This document shows positions 55,127 through 63,874 of a stretch of 64,000 nt of DNA, one piece after another. Numbering within the stretch: the first letter of the stretch is position 1; each line of letters opens with the position of its first letter. A program made the position numbers and the translations under genes. The notes beneath the pieces were generated by a model. The model had not been told where the DNA came from. It ran no database searches and was given only the letters and a program-made list of their open reading frames with translations. The stretch comes from Algoriphagus sp. AK58 (GTDB lineage: Bacteria > Bacteroidota > Bacteroidia > Cytophagales > Cyclobacteriaceae): contig NZ_QEIG01000017.1 in NCBI RefSeq assembly GCF_014324365.1, positions 1 through 64,000 of the forward strand, given 5' to 3'.

Positions 55127-56176
55127 TTAGGGGTTTACCTTAAAGGAAAGATAAGGTTTTAGGCTTGGACTTACATATTGTTTCAGTTTTCCTCCCCGCT
55201 CGTGGTAAATAAGAATAAATTGGACATCACTACGAAGGGAATCCAGTCGGAGAGCGGCACCACGACCTGAGACTCGAAGGTAATCGGTAAGCGCATCGGA
55301 GGTTTCTGCTTCATTGCTGATTACCGTTGCTTTCAATAGCCCGTGATTGACCGGGAATCCTGTTCTTGGATCAAGGGTATATCCGATTTTTAAAGAATCT
55401 CTCTGATAAAATTCCTGTTCATTACCCCAAATGGATATGGCCTTGTTTTCCAAAGCAATCATGCCTGCTGAGGTATTGTCCAAGTTATCTGAAAGATAAG
55501 TTAAGCTTGATTTCCAAAGCTCACCTTTTTCGTTCACTCCTTTTGCCAGTGCGGTTTTCAATGACTTTAGGTGGTAATTTGAGATTCCTTTTTTCTCTAA
55601 TAAAACCGCGATTCTATCCAGAATCAATCCTTCACTGATTTTACTGAAATTAACAGACATACCGGATGGCTTTCGGAGTAGGGAATCACTCAAAGTAATT
55701 CTTTGGAACCCGGTAAGTTTTAGGAAAAAGCTGACATCTGTACTGTCCCTTAGTTTTGGCCCTGAGTTTGAAAAGCTCCAGATTTCATTGAGTGGTTTTT
55801 CGGTAAATTCTACAGCTCCCCCAGTTTCTACCTGCCATTTTTGGGCTTTTTTCATCCACAATACCAGCTCTTTACTGGGCAAAAAGAGTGTATCCTTGTA
55901 GTTGAATGTGCTGACTTCTGAGCTTGGGGAATTTACATCAGCGGCTTTGGCCATTTCCTGAATCAAAGAATCAACTGCAGGCTTCATGTCCCTACCTGCA
56001 GAGTCCAAATAGATGATGGTGAATTCGGTTCCGAAACCGTTTACTTTGACCTCTTTTGCAGTGATCAAAGTAAGCTGTTCGCCTGATGTCCAATTTTTCT
56101 TCAACCAGCCTTCACAGGAAGAGAGGAGGAAAACCAAAGCGAAAAGGCAGTTTGATAACAGAAATCGGGGGCTCAT
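55127..56176 (-). CDS. apbE: FAD:protein FMN transferase (ApbE family) lipoprotein
   Basis: A 349-residue lipoprotein (signal ALVFLLSSC, lipobox Cys21). ApbE covalently attaches FMN to Thr residues of partner flavoproteins such as Nqr/Rnf subunits. Seen: the family end DPRTGFPVNHGLLKATVISN with TSDALTDYL, IYLDSAGRDMKPAVDS, and VNFSKISEGLILDRIA. The 349 residues fit the family. No target flavoprotein gene is adjacent. It is upstream of the ZIP gene on the same strand but has its own spacing. Confidence 0.88.
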   Translation of the reverse strand: MSPRFLLSNCLFALVFLLSSCEGWLKKNWTSGEQLTLITAKEVKVNGFGTEFTIIYLDSAGRDMKPAVDSLIQEMAKAADVNSPSSEVSTFNYKDTLFLPSKELVLWMKKAQKWQVETGGAVEFTEKPLNEIWSFSNSGPKLRDSTDVSFFLKLTGFQRITLSDSLLRKPSGMSVNFSKISEGLILDRIAVLLEKKGISNYHLKSLKTALAKGVNEKGELWKSSLTYLSDNLDNTSAGMIALENKAISIWGNEQEFYQRDSLKIGYTLDPRTGFPVNHGLLKATVISNEAETSDALTDYLRVSGRGAALRLDSLRSDVQFILIYHERGGKLKQYVSPSLKPYLSFKVNP

Positions 56177-56257
56177 TTGACAATAATTTCAGGCGAATTT
56201 AGGCTATTTTTTCTCAGGAGTGGAAAAACCCGAGCAAGCTGGGCATGGGCTTTTGTT

Positions 56258-56265
56258 TATATTTG
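56258..56265 (+). promoter_or_regulatory. -7 promoter box for ruvB
   Basis: TATATTTG, 17 bases before ATG 56283; it lies inside the longer open frame from 56220, supporting the later start. Confidence 0.5.
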
Positions 56266-56282
56266 TGGGTATCCATTTTGCC

Positions 56283-57314
56283 ATGAGAGAAGATTATTTG
56301 AAAGGAGACGAGGAGCATTTGAGTCCCAAAGACAGGGAATTTGAGCGGGCTTTGCGTCCGTTGAGTTTTGATGATTTCACCGGTCAGGCCAAAATATTGG
56401 AAAATCTCCGGGTCTTCGTTCATGCCGCCAAAAAGCGAAAAGAACCCCTTGATCACGTGCTGTTGCATGGCCCTCCAGGGCTTGGCAAGACCACCTTGAG
56501 CAACATCATCGCCAATGAACTTCAGGCAGGAATCAAAATCACTTCCGGTCCAGTGCTTGATAAGCCTTCCGATTTGGCAGGTTTGCTGACCAACTTGGAG
56601 GAAGGTGATGTGCTTTTCATCGATGAGATTCACCGACTCAATCCTATCGTGGAGGAATATCTCTACTCGGCTATGGAGGACTTCCGCATCGATATCATGC
56701 TGGATTCGGGACCCAATGCCCGTTCGGTGCAGATTTCCCTCAGTCCTTTTACCTTGATCGGAGCAACGACGAGGTCAGGCTTATTGACATCACCGCTTCG
56801 GGCCCGATTCGGGATCAATTCCCGGTTGGAATACTACGATGCCAAATTGCTGACGGACATTGTGACCCGATCTGCGGGGATTTTGCAAACTCCAATTGAT
56901 GAGGTGGCTGCCTATGAAATCGCACGTAGAAGCCGTGGGACACCGCGAATCGCCAATATGCTGCTTCGTCGAACCCGAGACTTTGCCGAAGTCAAAGGAA
57001 ACGGAACGATTACCCTCGAAATCGCCAAAATTGCCCTCAATGCCCTTGATGTGGATGAAAATGGCCTGGACGAAATGGACAATCGCATCCTCTTGACAAT
57101 CATCGAGAAATTCAAAGGCGGACCAGTTGGTCTGGGCACCATCGCTACCGCCTGCGGGGAAGAAGCGGAGACTATCGAAGAAGTGTACGAACCCTTCCTA
57201 ATCCAAGAAGGCTATATGAAGCGTACCGCCCGAGGTCGCATGGCAACTGAATTAGCTTATAAACATTTGAAAATCAAGCCGACCGGAGCGAGTGGGACAT
57301 TGTTTGATTTGTGA
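56283..57314 (+). CDS. ruvB: Holliday junction branch migration DNA helicase RuvB
   Basis: RuvB drives branch migration of Holliday junctions with RuvA. From ATG 56283 it has 343 residues, the normal length; the frame upstream to 56220 lacks homology. Seen: [19 protein letters not shown], Walker [15 protein letters not shown], Walker [12 protein letters not shown], sensor [10 protein letters not shown], and the winged-helix end [33 protein letters not shown]. Isolated from ruvA/ruvC. Confidence 0.97.
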   Translation: MREDYLKGDEEHLSPKDREFERALRPLSFDDFTGQAKILENLRVFVHAAKKRKEPLDHVLLHGPPGLGKTTLSNIIANELQAGIKITSGPVLDKPSDLAGLLTNLEEGDVLFIDEIHRLNPIVEEYLYSAMEDFRIDIMLDSGPNARSVQISLSPFTLIGATTRSGLLTSPLRARFGINSRLEYYDAKLLTDIVTRSAGILQTPIDEVAAYEIARRSRGTPRIANMLLRRTRDFAEVKGNGTITLEIAKIALNALDVDENGLDEMDNRILLTIIEKFKGGPVGLGTIATACGEEAETIEEVYEPFLIQEGYMKRTARGRMATELAYKHLKIKPTGASGTLFDL

Positions 57315-57372
57315 TTGAATCTCTAAAAACAATTCAGTTTAAATCGAATAGCTACAGGGGTTTGAGTGTCTT

Positions 57373-57669
57373 TTAAATCTTAAATTTTGTGGGGTCTATT
57401 CGGTTTGGTCTTAAAGTGATGACCTCGATTTCCTCAGCTTTAATTCGATAGTAAATACTCGTTTGAGGACTAAAAACACATTTTCGTAACCCCGACTTTC
57501 TTTTTGATTCTGGATACATTTCTGGATTTTTAGAAATCAATTCCAGTGTTTGATTCATTTTTTGAAAGACTTCATTTGCTTTCGAGTTTCCAAATTTTTG
57601 AACAATATATTCGAGGATAGCAATTTGCTCCTCGATGGCACGAAGGGAATATTTGATCCTTCTGCTCAA
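57373..57669 (-). CDS. RelE/ParE-superfamily toxin
   Basis: A 98-residue toxin: helices SLRAIEEQIAILEYIVQKFG and EVFQKMNQTLELISKNPEMYPES, then strands ending CVFSPQTSIYYRIKAEEIEVITL RPNRIDP-like. This is the RelE/ParE fold (mRNA interferase or gyrase inhibitor). It is preceded two bases upstream by the likely antitoxin, in the antitoxin-first order. The exact target is not readable from sequence. Confidence 0.85.
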   Translation of the reverse strand: MSRRIKYSLRAIEEQIAILEYIVQKFGNSKANEVFQKMNQTLELISKNPEMYPESKRKSGLRKCVFSPQTSIYYRIKAEEIEVITLRPNRIDPTKFKI

Positions 57670-57671
57670 TT

Positions 57672-57905
57672 CTAAAAATTAAACCGTTCCTTGATTAAGT
57701 CTTTAACTTCATCAAACAAGACACTTTTACCCTCATCCAGCTGCCTAATTCCTTCATTGATAGCTTCCTGATCTTCAAGAGAAAGTTGATCCCAAAAATC
57801 CAACTTATCCTCAATCTTCAGGAGATTTTTGATTGCTTCAAGAATCTCTTCATTTTCTGTTTGAAGGATAGCGGCAATTAGACTTTTCTTAATCTCGATA
57901 TCCAT
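57672..57905 (-). CDS. Antitoxin of the RelE/ParE pair
   Basis: A 77-residue acidic protein (KSLIAAILQTENEEILEAIK, EAINEGIRQLDEGKSVLFDEV), the addiction-module type in which an acidic helix precedes the toxin gene. Stop and toxin start are 2 bases apart. The C-terminal EGIRQLDEGKSVLFDEVKDL region is the probable toxin-binding part. Confidence 0.8.
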   Translation of the reverse strand: MDIEIKKSLIAAILQTENEEILEAIKNLLKIEDKLDFWDQLSLEDQEAINEGIRQLDEGKSVLFDEVKDLIKERFNF

Positions 57906-57965
57906 AAGCTGATTGTTTTCTACTCAAGTTAACGTTTCCAAATTGAGTTTTGGCAAGAATAAATC

Positions 57966-57992
57966 AAAAAAAGCGGTTCTTACACCGCTTTT
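57966..57992 (-). terminator. Terminator of the kynurenine operon
   Basis: AAAAGCGGT / ACCGCTTTT stem on the minus strand, overlapping the final codons of kmo and followed by a T-run. Confidence 0.75.
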
Positions 57993-59332
57993 GCTGTTTC
58001 CATCTGATTGATGATGTCCTCGTAGTCGAGCTTATTCCAGTTTTCAGTGATCAGCGGGTCGGTCATTACTTTGTCCATGATCGCCTCTTGAAGCTTGCCT
58101 TGTGCATAGGCCTCTGCATAGCCCATATCCGAAAAGGTCACCATGGTATAGAGTGGAATCCACTCCTTGGGGTAAAGGTCATGCAGTTTGGCCTCGATCT
58201 TTTTGCGCAGCTGAAACTTCGGATCGGCTACACTGTCCCGCATTTCGATGAAGTTTTCCATGGCCAACTGACAGATGGCATCGGTATCCGGCTTGCGCTT
58301 TTTCTGGAATTTTTCAAATACCAAATCCCAAGCATTGGTACCGAGTTTTTCGATCAGTTGATTGAGAATGTAGCAGTCTTCAAAGCCGCAGTTCATCCCT
58401 TGTCCGTAAAAAGGCACCATGGCATGAGAGGCGTCGCCGATCAATAGGGAATTTCCCTGAACCCAAGGATAGCATTCCACATTAATCAAAGCTGAAGTCG
58501 GATTTTTGAAAAACTCGGTTTTCAAATCCGGCATCAACTGATAAGCATCGTCAAAATAGGCCCTGAATACCGTTTCCAGGTCTTTTTCATCCTGGATTTT
58601 TTCAAAGCACACTTTGCTTCCTTCAAAAGGCAAAAACAGCGTGCAGGTAAACGACTTATCCGGATTGGGCAAGGCGATCAACATGAACTTCCCTCTTGGC
58701 CAGATGTGAAGCGCATTAGGATCCATGGCAAACTCCCCCTCGGCAGTTGCCGGGATGGTCAGCTCTTTATACCCGTGAGAAATGTATTCCTGCTTATAGT
58801 TGAATCTGATCTGCTTTTGCATGGACATGCGAAGGGCAGAATAGGCCCCATCCGCCCCGATAATCACTTGGGGTTGGAGTTTTTCCAATCCTTCGGGAGT
58901 TTCAAAAGTGATTTCGTTGGATCGGAAATCTACCTCTTGACACTTGTGCTCAAAGTGAATCTGTGCCCCCAGTCGCTCAGCCTCCTCGGCTAGCAGTTGG
59001 TTGAATTTTCCTCTGGAAATGGAATAAATGGCCTGATTGGCTTTTCCGTAGGGGATAAAAGTCGTGCCTCCATGTTCATCATGGATCTTTCGTCCATACA
59101 TCGGGATGGCCAAGGGCAGTACTTTGTCCTTCAGTCCAACCTGCTCAAGGCTTTTCCAACCCCGATGGCTCAAAGCCATATTGATGGAGCGTCCACCTTC
59201 GTAGTAGGGAGTTTTGCGTTTGTCGGGACGCTTGTCGTAGATATGTACGTCTAGACCCTGACGCTTGAGATATATGGCCATCAAGCTGCCGATCAAGCCG
59301 GCACCCAAGATGGTGATGGAGTTGTTTTTCAT
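57980..59332 (-). CDS. kmo: Kynurenine 3-monooxygenase
   Basis: KMO hydroxylates kynurenine to 3-hydroxykynurenine with FAD and NADPH. The start is ATG 59332 (MKNNSITILGAG), giving 450 residues. Seen: dinucleotide site ITILGAGLIGSLMAIYL, the KMO-specific YEGGRSINMALSHRGW, VIIGADGAYSALRMSM, the GD motif SLLIGDASHAMVPFYGQGMNCGFEDC, and LFLPFEGSKVCF. The family's C-terminal part seems complete. Second step of the kynurenine branch encoded here. Confidence 0.95.
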   Translation of the reverse strand: MKNNSITILGAGLIGSLMAIYLKRQGLDVHIYDKRPDKRKTPYYEGGRSINMALSHRGWKSLEQVGLKDKVLPLAIPMYGRKIHDEHGGTTFIPYGKANQAIYSISRGKFNQLLAEEAERLGAQIHFEHKCQEVDFRSNEITFETPEGLEKLQPQVIIGADGAYSALRMSMQKQIRFNYKQEYISHGYKELTIPATAEGEFAMDPNALHIWPRGKFMLIALPNPDKSFTCTLFLPFEGSKVCFEKIQDEKDLETVFRAYFDDAYQLMPDLKTEFFKNPTSALINVECYPWVQGNSLLIGDASHAMVPFYGQGMNCGFEDCYILNQLIEKLGTNAWDLVFEKFQKKRKPDTDAICQLAMENFIEMRDSVADPKFQLRKKIEAKLHDLYPKEWIPLYTMVTFSDMGYAEAYAQGKLQEAIMDKVMTDPLITENWNKLDYEDIINQMETAKAV

Positions 59333-59354
59333 TGGATTAGTTTCCCGCTTTCTT

Positions 59355-60641
59355 TTAAGCGAATTTCTCCAGGGATTGTTCCAAAATCTTTGCGAAGCGG
59401 AACACATCCAAGAAGCTGTTGTACAGCGGAGTAGGTGCCAATCGAATCACATTGGGATTCCTCCAGTCGCCTACCACGCCGTGTTTGTAAAACTCATCAA
59501 AGACCGCCTTGCCGCCCCGATGAATCAGCAAAGATAACTGGCAACCTCTTTCAGCAGGGTTTTTTGGGGTGATTATTTCCAAAACTCCTGATTTTCCGCT
59601 GATTTGCTCAATCAGAAACTCCAAATAGGCAGTCAGTTTTTCGCTTTTTGCCCGGAGATTTTCTATTCCGGCTTCCTGAAAAATATCCAAAGAAGCCTGA
59701 TGAGCTGCCAAAGCCAAGACATTGGAATTGGCCAACTGCCAGCCGTCAGCGCCATACATCGGTACAAATCCCTTTTCCATTCGGAAGCGTTCGTCTTCGT
59801 CATGTCCCCACCAACCCGCAAAGCGTGGCAGATCCGGACGCTCGGCATAGCGCTCATGGACAAAAATGCCCGATACATTGCCCGGACCTGAATTCAAATA
59901 CTTGTAACTGCACCATGTCGCAAAATCCACATCCCAATCGTGGAGCTTCAAGAGGGCATTTCCAGCCGCATGAGCCAGGTCAAATCCAGCTACTGCACCT
60001 ACTTCATGAGCAGCTTGGGTGATAGCTTGCATGTCAAAAAGCTGTCCGGTGTAATATTGGATTCCAGCCATATTCACCATCGCTAAGGAGTCACCCTGCT
60101 TATGGATTTCGGCTAAAATATCTTCGGTTCGGAGCGTGTGTTCACCCGGTCTTGGACTGAGTTCGACCAGAGTTTCTGCCGGATCGAGTCCATGGAATTT
60201 GATCTGAGTTTCCAGCATGTATTGATCGGAAGGAAAAGCTCCCGCTTCGACGATGATCTTATATCGCTCTTTGGTGGGACGATAAAAGGAAACCATCAGC
60301 AGGTGAAGATTGACCGAAAGATTGTTCATCGCTACCACTTCATGCTCGTGGGCGCCTAAGATTTCTGCAAGAGCAGGTTTCGACTTTTTCCGCACATGAT
60401 ACCAAGCATCTTCTCCGTGAAAATGTCCGTCCACAGCCAACTCCGCCCAGTTGTTCAATTCCTTTTCGAGGTAATCTTTGACGGTTTTGGGCTGAAGGCC
60501 GAGCGAGTTGCCGCAGAAGTAAATCGCTTCCTGACCGTTTACTTTGGGAAAATGAAATCGGGATCTGAAATGCGCCAGCGAATCTTTGGCGTCAATTTCC
60601 CGTGCAAAAGACTCGGAGTATTGGAATGTAGTTGGGTTCAT
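59355..60641 (-). CDS. kynU: Kynureninase
   Basis: KynU is a PLP enzyme cleaving kynurenine or 3-hydroxykynurenine to (3-hydroxy)anthranilate and alanine. The 428 residues are normal. Seen: AIYFCGNSLGLQPKTV, NNLSVNLHLLMVSFYRP, GFDLAHAAGNALLKLHDWDVDFATWCSYKYLNSGPG-like region with the PLP lysine near residue 245 (split here for length: ATWCSYKYLNSGPG), and FAGWWGHDEDERF. kmo begins 22 bases later. Confidence 0.95.
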   Translation of the reverse strand: MNPTTFQYSESFAREIDAKDSLAHFRSRFHFPKVNGQEAIYFCGNSLGLQPKTVKDYLEKELNNWAELAVDGHFHGEDAWYHVRKKSKPALAEILGAHEHEVVAMNNLSVNLHLLMVSFYRPTKERYKIIVEAGAFPSDQYMLETQIKFHGLDPAETLVELSPRPGEHTLRTEDILAEIHKQGDSLAMVNMAGIQYYTGQLFDMQAITQAAHEVGAVAGFDLAHAAGNALLKLHDWDVDFATWCSYKYLNSGPGNVSGIFVHERYAERPDLPRFAGWWGHDEDERFRMEKGFVPMYGADGWQLANSNVLALAAHQASLDIFQEAGIENLRAKSEKLTAYLEFLIEQISGKSGVLEIITPKNPAERGCQLSLLIHRGGKAVFDEFYKHGVVGDWRNPNVIRLAPTPLYNSFLDVFRFAKILEQSLEKFA

Positions 60642-60838
60642 ATCTATGGCTTGAATCCTAGTATTGACAATTCTGCTAGGAGGTGTTTTTAATTATGGTT
60701 TGAGAGGGAAGACCGGAGACCGATGACCGAAGAATCCCAATAGTGAGATTTATTACTAGTTCGAAGGCCTTTTCTGACTTAGGAGAGTGTCAGCGTTGCT
60801 TTTTCACTAACTGAAAACTTCCAACTGACCACTGCAAA

Positions 60839-61351
60839 CTATTTCTCCATCACGGTCCCACAACTTTTGCAGGTTCTCAGGTCCATATTAGACCAGAATC
60901 GCTCCATGATGGGAGGGAGTTGAGTTACGATATCGGTTAGCTCAACGTATTCTTCGTGAAGTTTTTCCCCGCAGTTTTCACAGTGCCAGAGGAAGCCGTC
61001 TTTTTCCCCCGGTCTGCGGTAGCGTTCCATTACCAGACCAATAGTATTGGCAGGTCGACGGGGAGAGTGAGGCACCTTTGCTGGCAAAAGGAAGATTTCC
61101 CCTTCTTTGATTTCGATGTCTTTGGGTTTGCCGTCCTCGATGATTTTCAGGACAATATCGCCCTCGAGTTGGTAGAAAAATTCCTCTCCTTCGTCATAAT
61201 GAAAGTCCTTTCGGGAATTTGGACCGCCAACGACCATCACGATAAAGTCATCATTTCCCTTGTACACCTGCTGATTGCCAACAGGTGGCTTGAGCAGGTG
61301 GCGGTTGTCATCGATCCATTTTTTGAAGTTGAAAGGTTTTGCTACAGCCAT
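60839..61351 (-). CDS. 3-hydroxyanthranilate 3,4-dioxygenase
   Basis: HAO opens 3-hydroxyanthranilate to the precursor of quinolinate, from which NAD is made. From ATG 61351 the protein has 170 residues, the bacterial size. Seen: the iron ligands in FHYDEGEEFFYQ (His, Glu) and PAKVPHSPRRP (His), VMERYRRPGEKD for substrate binding, and the C-terminal rubredoxin-like CENCG...CKSCG pair of the bacterial enzyme. It is 197 bases upstream of kynU on the same strand with its own promoter box. Confidence 0.95.
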   Translation of the reverse strand: MAVAKPFNFKKWIDDNRHLLKPPVGNQQVYKGNDDFIVMVVGGPNSRKDFHYDEGEEFFYQLEGDIVLKIIEDGKPKDIEIKEGEIFLLPAKVPHSPRRPANTIGLVMERYRRPGEKDGFLWHCENCGEKLHEEYVELTDIVTQLPPIMERFWSNMDLRTCKSCGTVMEK

Positions 61352-61381
61352 TTTTTGGATGGTTTTGATCTGGGATAAATT

Positions 61382-61389
61382 CAAAGATA
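61382..61389 (-). promoter_or_regulatory. -7 promoter box for the 3-hydroxyanthranilate dioxygenase gene
   Basis: TATCTTTG on the minus strand, 30 bases before ATG 61351. Confidence 0.5.
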
Positions 61390-61542
61390 GGTATTGAATA
61401 CAAATGCAGCGGTAATATGATTTGCATAAAAGCTCCTCCGTTTGAAAAAGTTTAACTTTGGCAACTCTCGTTGTGGTTCTCTAAAGCCTCGTAAATCGTA
61501 ATTCAAAAATCGTACATTTCCCAGATTCCAAAATCAAAGCCC

Positions 61543-62529
61543 ATGAGTACCTCCATCGCCGATATGCACTGTGACCTCCTGTCTTTTTTGGCGGTAGTTC
61601 CCGGTGCAAACCCATTCGACAAAAACCAAATTGCCTGCGCTTTTCCATGGATGCAAGAGGGAGGTGTCAAGATGCAGATCATGGCGATTTATACCACTGT
61701 CGATTCGGGAAGTAGGGCCTTGGCCACCAAGCAGGCAGCTATTTTTGATGAGTTGCTGCGCAAAGAAAAAGAAACGGTTTGTCGGTTTGATGCAGATTTT
61801 ATCCGAAATCAATCTGAAAAAGGCCCAATCGGAATCATCGCTTCGGTAGAAAATGCAGCGGGTTTTGGCACGGAAAATTCCACATGGCCTGAAATCTATC
61901 TGCAGTTTGATTCGATTGTGCAGAAAGTCGGACCACTGGCCTACATCAGCCTGACGCACCATACCGAAAACCGATTCGGCGGCGGAAATTATACCGAAGA
62001 CATAGGCCTGAAAGAAGACGGCAAGCGCCTGCTCGATTACATGGCAGGAAAGCGGATTCCGATCGACTTGTCACATACTTCTGACTTACTCGCCGAAGGG
62101 ATTCTCAAACACATTGACCGGCATCATTTGCCGATTCCGGTGATTGCCAGTCATTCCAATTTCCGCTCGATTTGGAATCATAAACGTAACCTCAGCGATG
62201 AATTTGCGCAGGAGATCATCGATCGTGGAGGTATTATCGGGGTGAATTTTCTCAGAGCATTTCTGGACAATGAAGTTCCGGAAAGACTGTTTGAGCACCT
62301 GCTTCACGGAGTCAAGTTGGGAGAAAATTCCATCTGCTTTGGTGCTGACTTTTTCTATACCAAAGATTTTCCGGGCCCAAGTCGTCATCCTTTTTACTTT
62401 CCTCTGGCAGAAAATGCCGGAAAGTATCCTTTCATTTTGGAGCAGCTCAGTAAGCAGCTTTCGGAGGTTCAGCTTCGCAAAATGGCTTTTGAAAATGTGT
62501 TCAATTTCTACCAAAAACTCTGGTCCTGA
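61543..62529 (+). CDS. Membrane dipeptidase (peptidase M19), second copy
   Basis: A 328-residue M19 peptidase. Seen: first metal motif ADMHCDLL (His9, Asp11), IASVENAAGF (bridging Glu), PIDLSHTSDLLAEGIL and VIASHSNFRSIWNHKRNL with metal His residues, and CFGADFFYT. It is clearly distinct in sequence from the M19 gene at 26728-27798 and shorter, so these are not a recent duplication. Its stop overlaps the ATG of the next gene by one base, implying coupled expression. Confidence 0.88.
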   Translation: MSTSIADMHCDLLSFLAVVPGANPFDKNQIACAFPWMQEGGVKMQIMAIYTTVDSGSRALATKQAAIFDELLRKEKETVCRFDADFIRNQSEKGPIGIIASVENAAGFGTENSTWPEIYLQFDSIVQKVGPLAYISLTHHTENRFGGGNYTEDIGLKEDGKRLLDYMAGKRIPIDLSHTSDLLAEGILKHIDRHHLPIPVIASHSNFRSIWNHKRNLSDEFAQEIIDRGGIIGVNFLRAFLDNEVPERLFEHLLHGVKLGENSICFGADFFYTKDFPGPSRHPFYFPLAENAGKYPFILEQLSKQLSEVQLRKMAFENVFNFYQKLWS

Positions 62530-63143
62530 TGTCTAGCCATCATTTTGTCAAAGAGCAGCAGGAGCCTGCAGTGTTGATTTTGGAAACCAATGGGATATCA
62601 TTTGATGAGGTATCGCCCTTGCTGGAGTGGGTGCCGACGGTACTCGTCTGGCAGGATTGCGTGGAAGTGGTGCTGAGTTGGGGGATCAAAGTGGATGTGA
62701 TTTTGGCCACGCAGGAATTTCAAAAGGCCAATTATCAGCTCTTGGAAGAACAATATCCTGTTCGGTTTTTGACAGTTTCGGGTGCCCAACCTTTGGAAGA
62801 AGGTTTACACTATTTACTGGCATCCCAGCACAAGGGAGTGCATTTGGTGGGATTTGATCATGCCAAATTGGAGGATTTGGTATCTAAGATTGATCTTCTG
62901 GATTTGACAGTCTTGGATGAAGACTGGAAGTATTATCCCGTCAAAGAGGGGAAGTTCAAAAAATGGTTTGCAGCTTCTGAAATTCGGATTTTGGCTAAAG
63001 AAAATCAGCCGCTGGAACTTTCCAATTCCAACGGCCAATTCCTTTTTCCTATTCAGTATTTGACTCAGATCGAGGTGCCCGAAGGTATTTCTGAGTTTTC
63101 CAGTCCGGACATTTTTTGGATTGGGGAAAAGGTAATTTCCTAA
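62529..63143 (+). CDS. Thiamine-pyrophosphokinase-like protein, divergent
   Basis: A 204-residue protein overlapping the dipeptidase stop (ATGA-type junction). VLVWQDCVEVVLSWGIKVDVILAT corresponds by position to the ADGG-xx-LGIKPD segment of thiamine pyrophosphokinases, and the C-terminal beta part (LELSNSNGQFLF, IEVPEGISEFSS) resembles their beta sandwich. The usual acidic pair of the active site (GDFDS) is replaced by ILATQEFQ, so activity is doubtful. It could be a repurposed homolog linked to the dipeptidase. Assignment moderate. Confidence 0.5.
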   Translation: MSSHHFVKEQQEPAVLILETNGISFDEVSPLLEWVPTVLVWQDCVEVVLSWGIKVDVILATQEFQKANYQLLEEQYPVRFLTVSGAQPLEEGLHYLLASQHKGVHLVGFDHAKLEDLVSKIDLLDLTVLDEDWKYYPVKEGKFKKWFAASEIRILAKENQPLELSNSNGQFLFPIQYLTQIEVPEGISEFSSPDIFWIGEKVIS

Positions 63144-63874
63144 GCACCCACCATCATATATAAGCCTGCTGCCAATAAGGCGCCGAGAATTGGACCGAGG
63201 ATTGGAACCCAAGAATAACCCCAATCCGAACTTCCTTTTCCCTTGATAGGCAAAAACTGGTGCATGATTCTAGGTCCCAGGTCACGGGCTGGATTGATGG
63301 CATACCCAGTGGTTCCGCCTAAAGCTAAACCAATTACCCATACCAAGAATGCCACAGGCAGTGCACCGACCGATCCCAATCCGATGGGTGTCCCTTGGGC
63401 ATCTTCCAATTTTGCTCCGCTAATGTAGAGGATGACAAAAATGAGGACAAAGGTGCCCAATACCTCTGAAATCACACTGGTGGAGAAGTTTCTCACGGTG
63501 GGATCCGTACAAAATGGTGCCCGTTTTAATCCGGCATCTTCTGCCATATCAAAATGGTGACGATACATCAGCCAAGCCAAGCCCGAACCTAGCATTGCTC
63601 CACCAAGCTGAGCGAAAATGTACCCTGGAGCCATTGCCCAATCAAACTTGCCTACAGTTGCCAAACCGATGGTCACGGCCGGATTGAGATGAGCACCACT
63701 ATAAGGTCCGGCCACGACTACCCCACAAAAGACAGCAAGAGCCCAAGCTGTAGTGATGGCGATCAAACCACCTCCGTTTCCTTTGGTTCCCGGTAAAATT
63801 ACATTAGCAACCACACCTGAACCAAGCAGGATAAGAATACCTGTTCCGATAAATTCTGCTACGATTGGATTCAT
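63140..63874 (-). CDS. glpF: Glycerol facilitator (aquaporin/MIP family)
   Basis: A 244-residue, six-helix MIP channel. The two NPA boxes are SGAHLNPAVTIG and GYAINPARDLGPR, with the Asp after the second NPAR characteristic of aquaglyceroporins, which favours glycerol transport over water. It overlaps the stop of glpK upstream by 4 bases, and its 3' end overlaps the convergent kinase-like gene by 4 bases. Confidence 0.93.
   Translation of the reverse strand: MNPIVAEFIGTGILILLGSGVVANVILPGTKGNGGGLIAITTAWALAVFCGVVVAGPYSGAHLNPAVTIGLATVGKFDWAMAPGYIFAQLGGAMLGSGLAWLMYRHHFDMAEDAGLKRAPFCTDPTVRNFSTSVISEVLGTFVLIFVILYISGAKLEDAQGTPIGLGSVGALPVAFLVWVIGLALGGTTGYAINPARDLGPRIMHQFLPIKGKGSSDWGYSWVPILGPILGALLAAGLYMMVGA

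Noticed and set aside
56220..56282. Upstream extension of ruvB
   Set aside because: The extra 21 residues have no homology and contain the promoter box; ATG 56283 gives the normal RuvB start.
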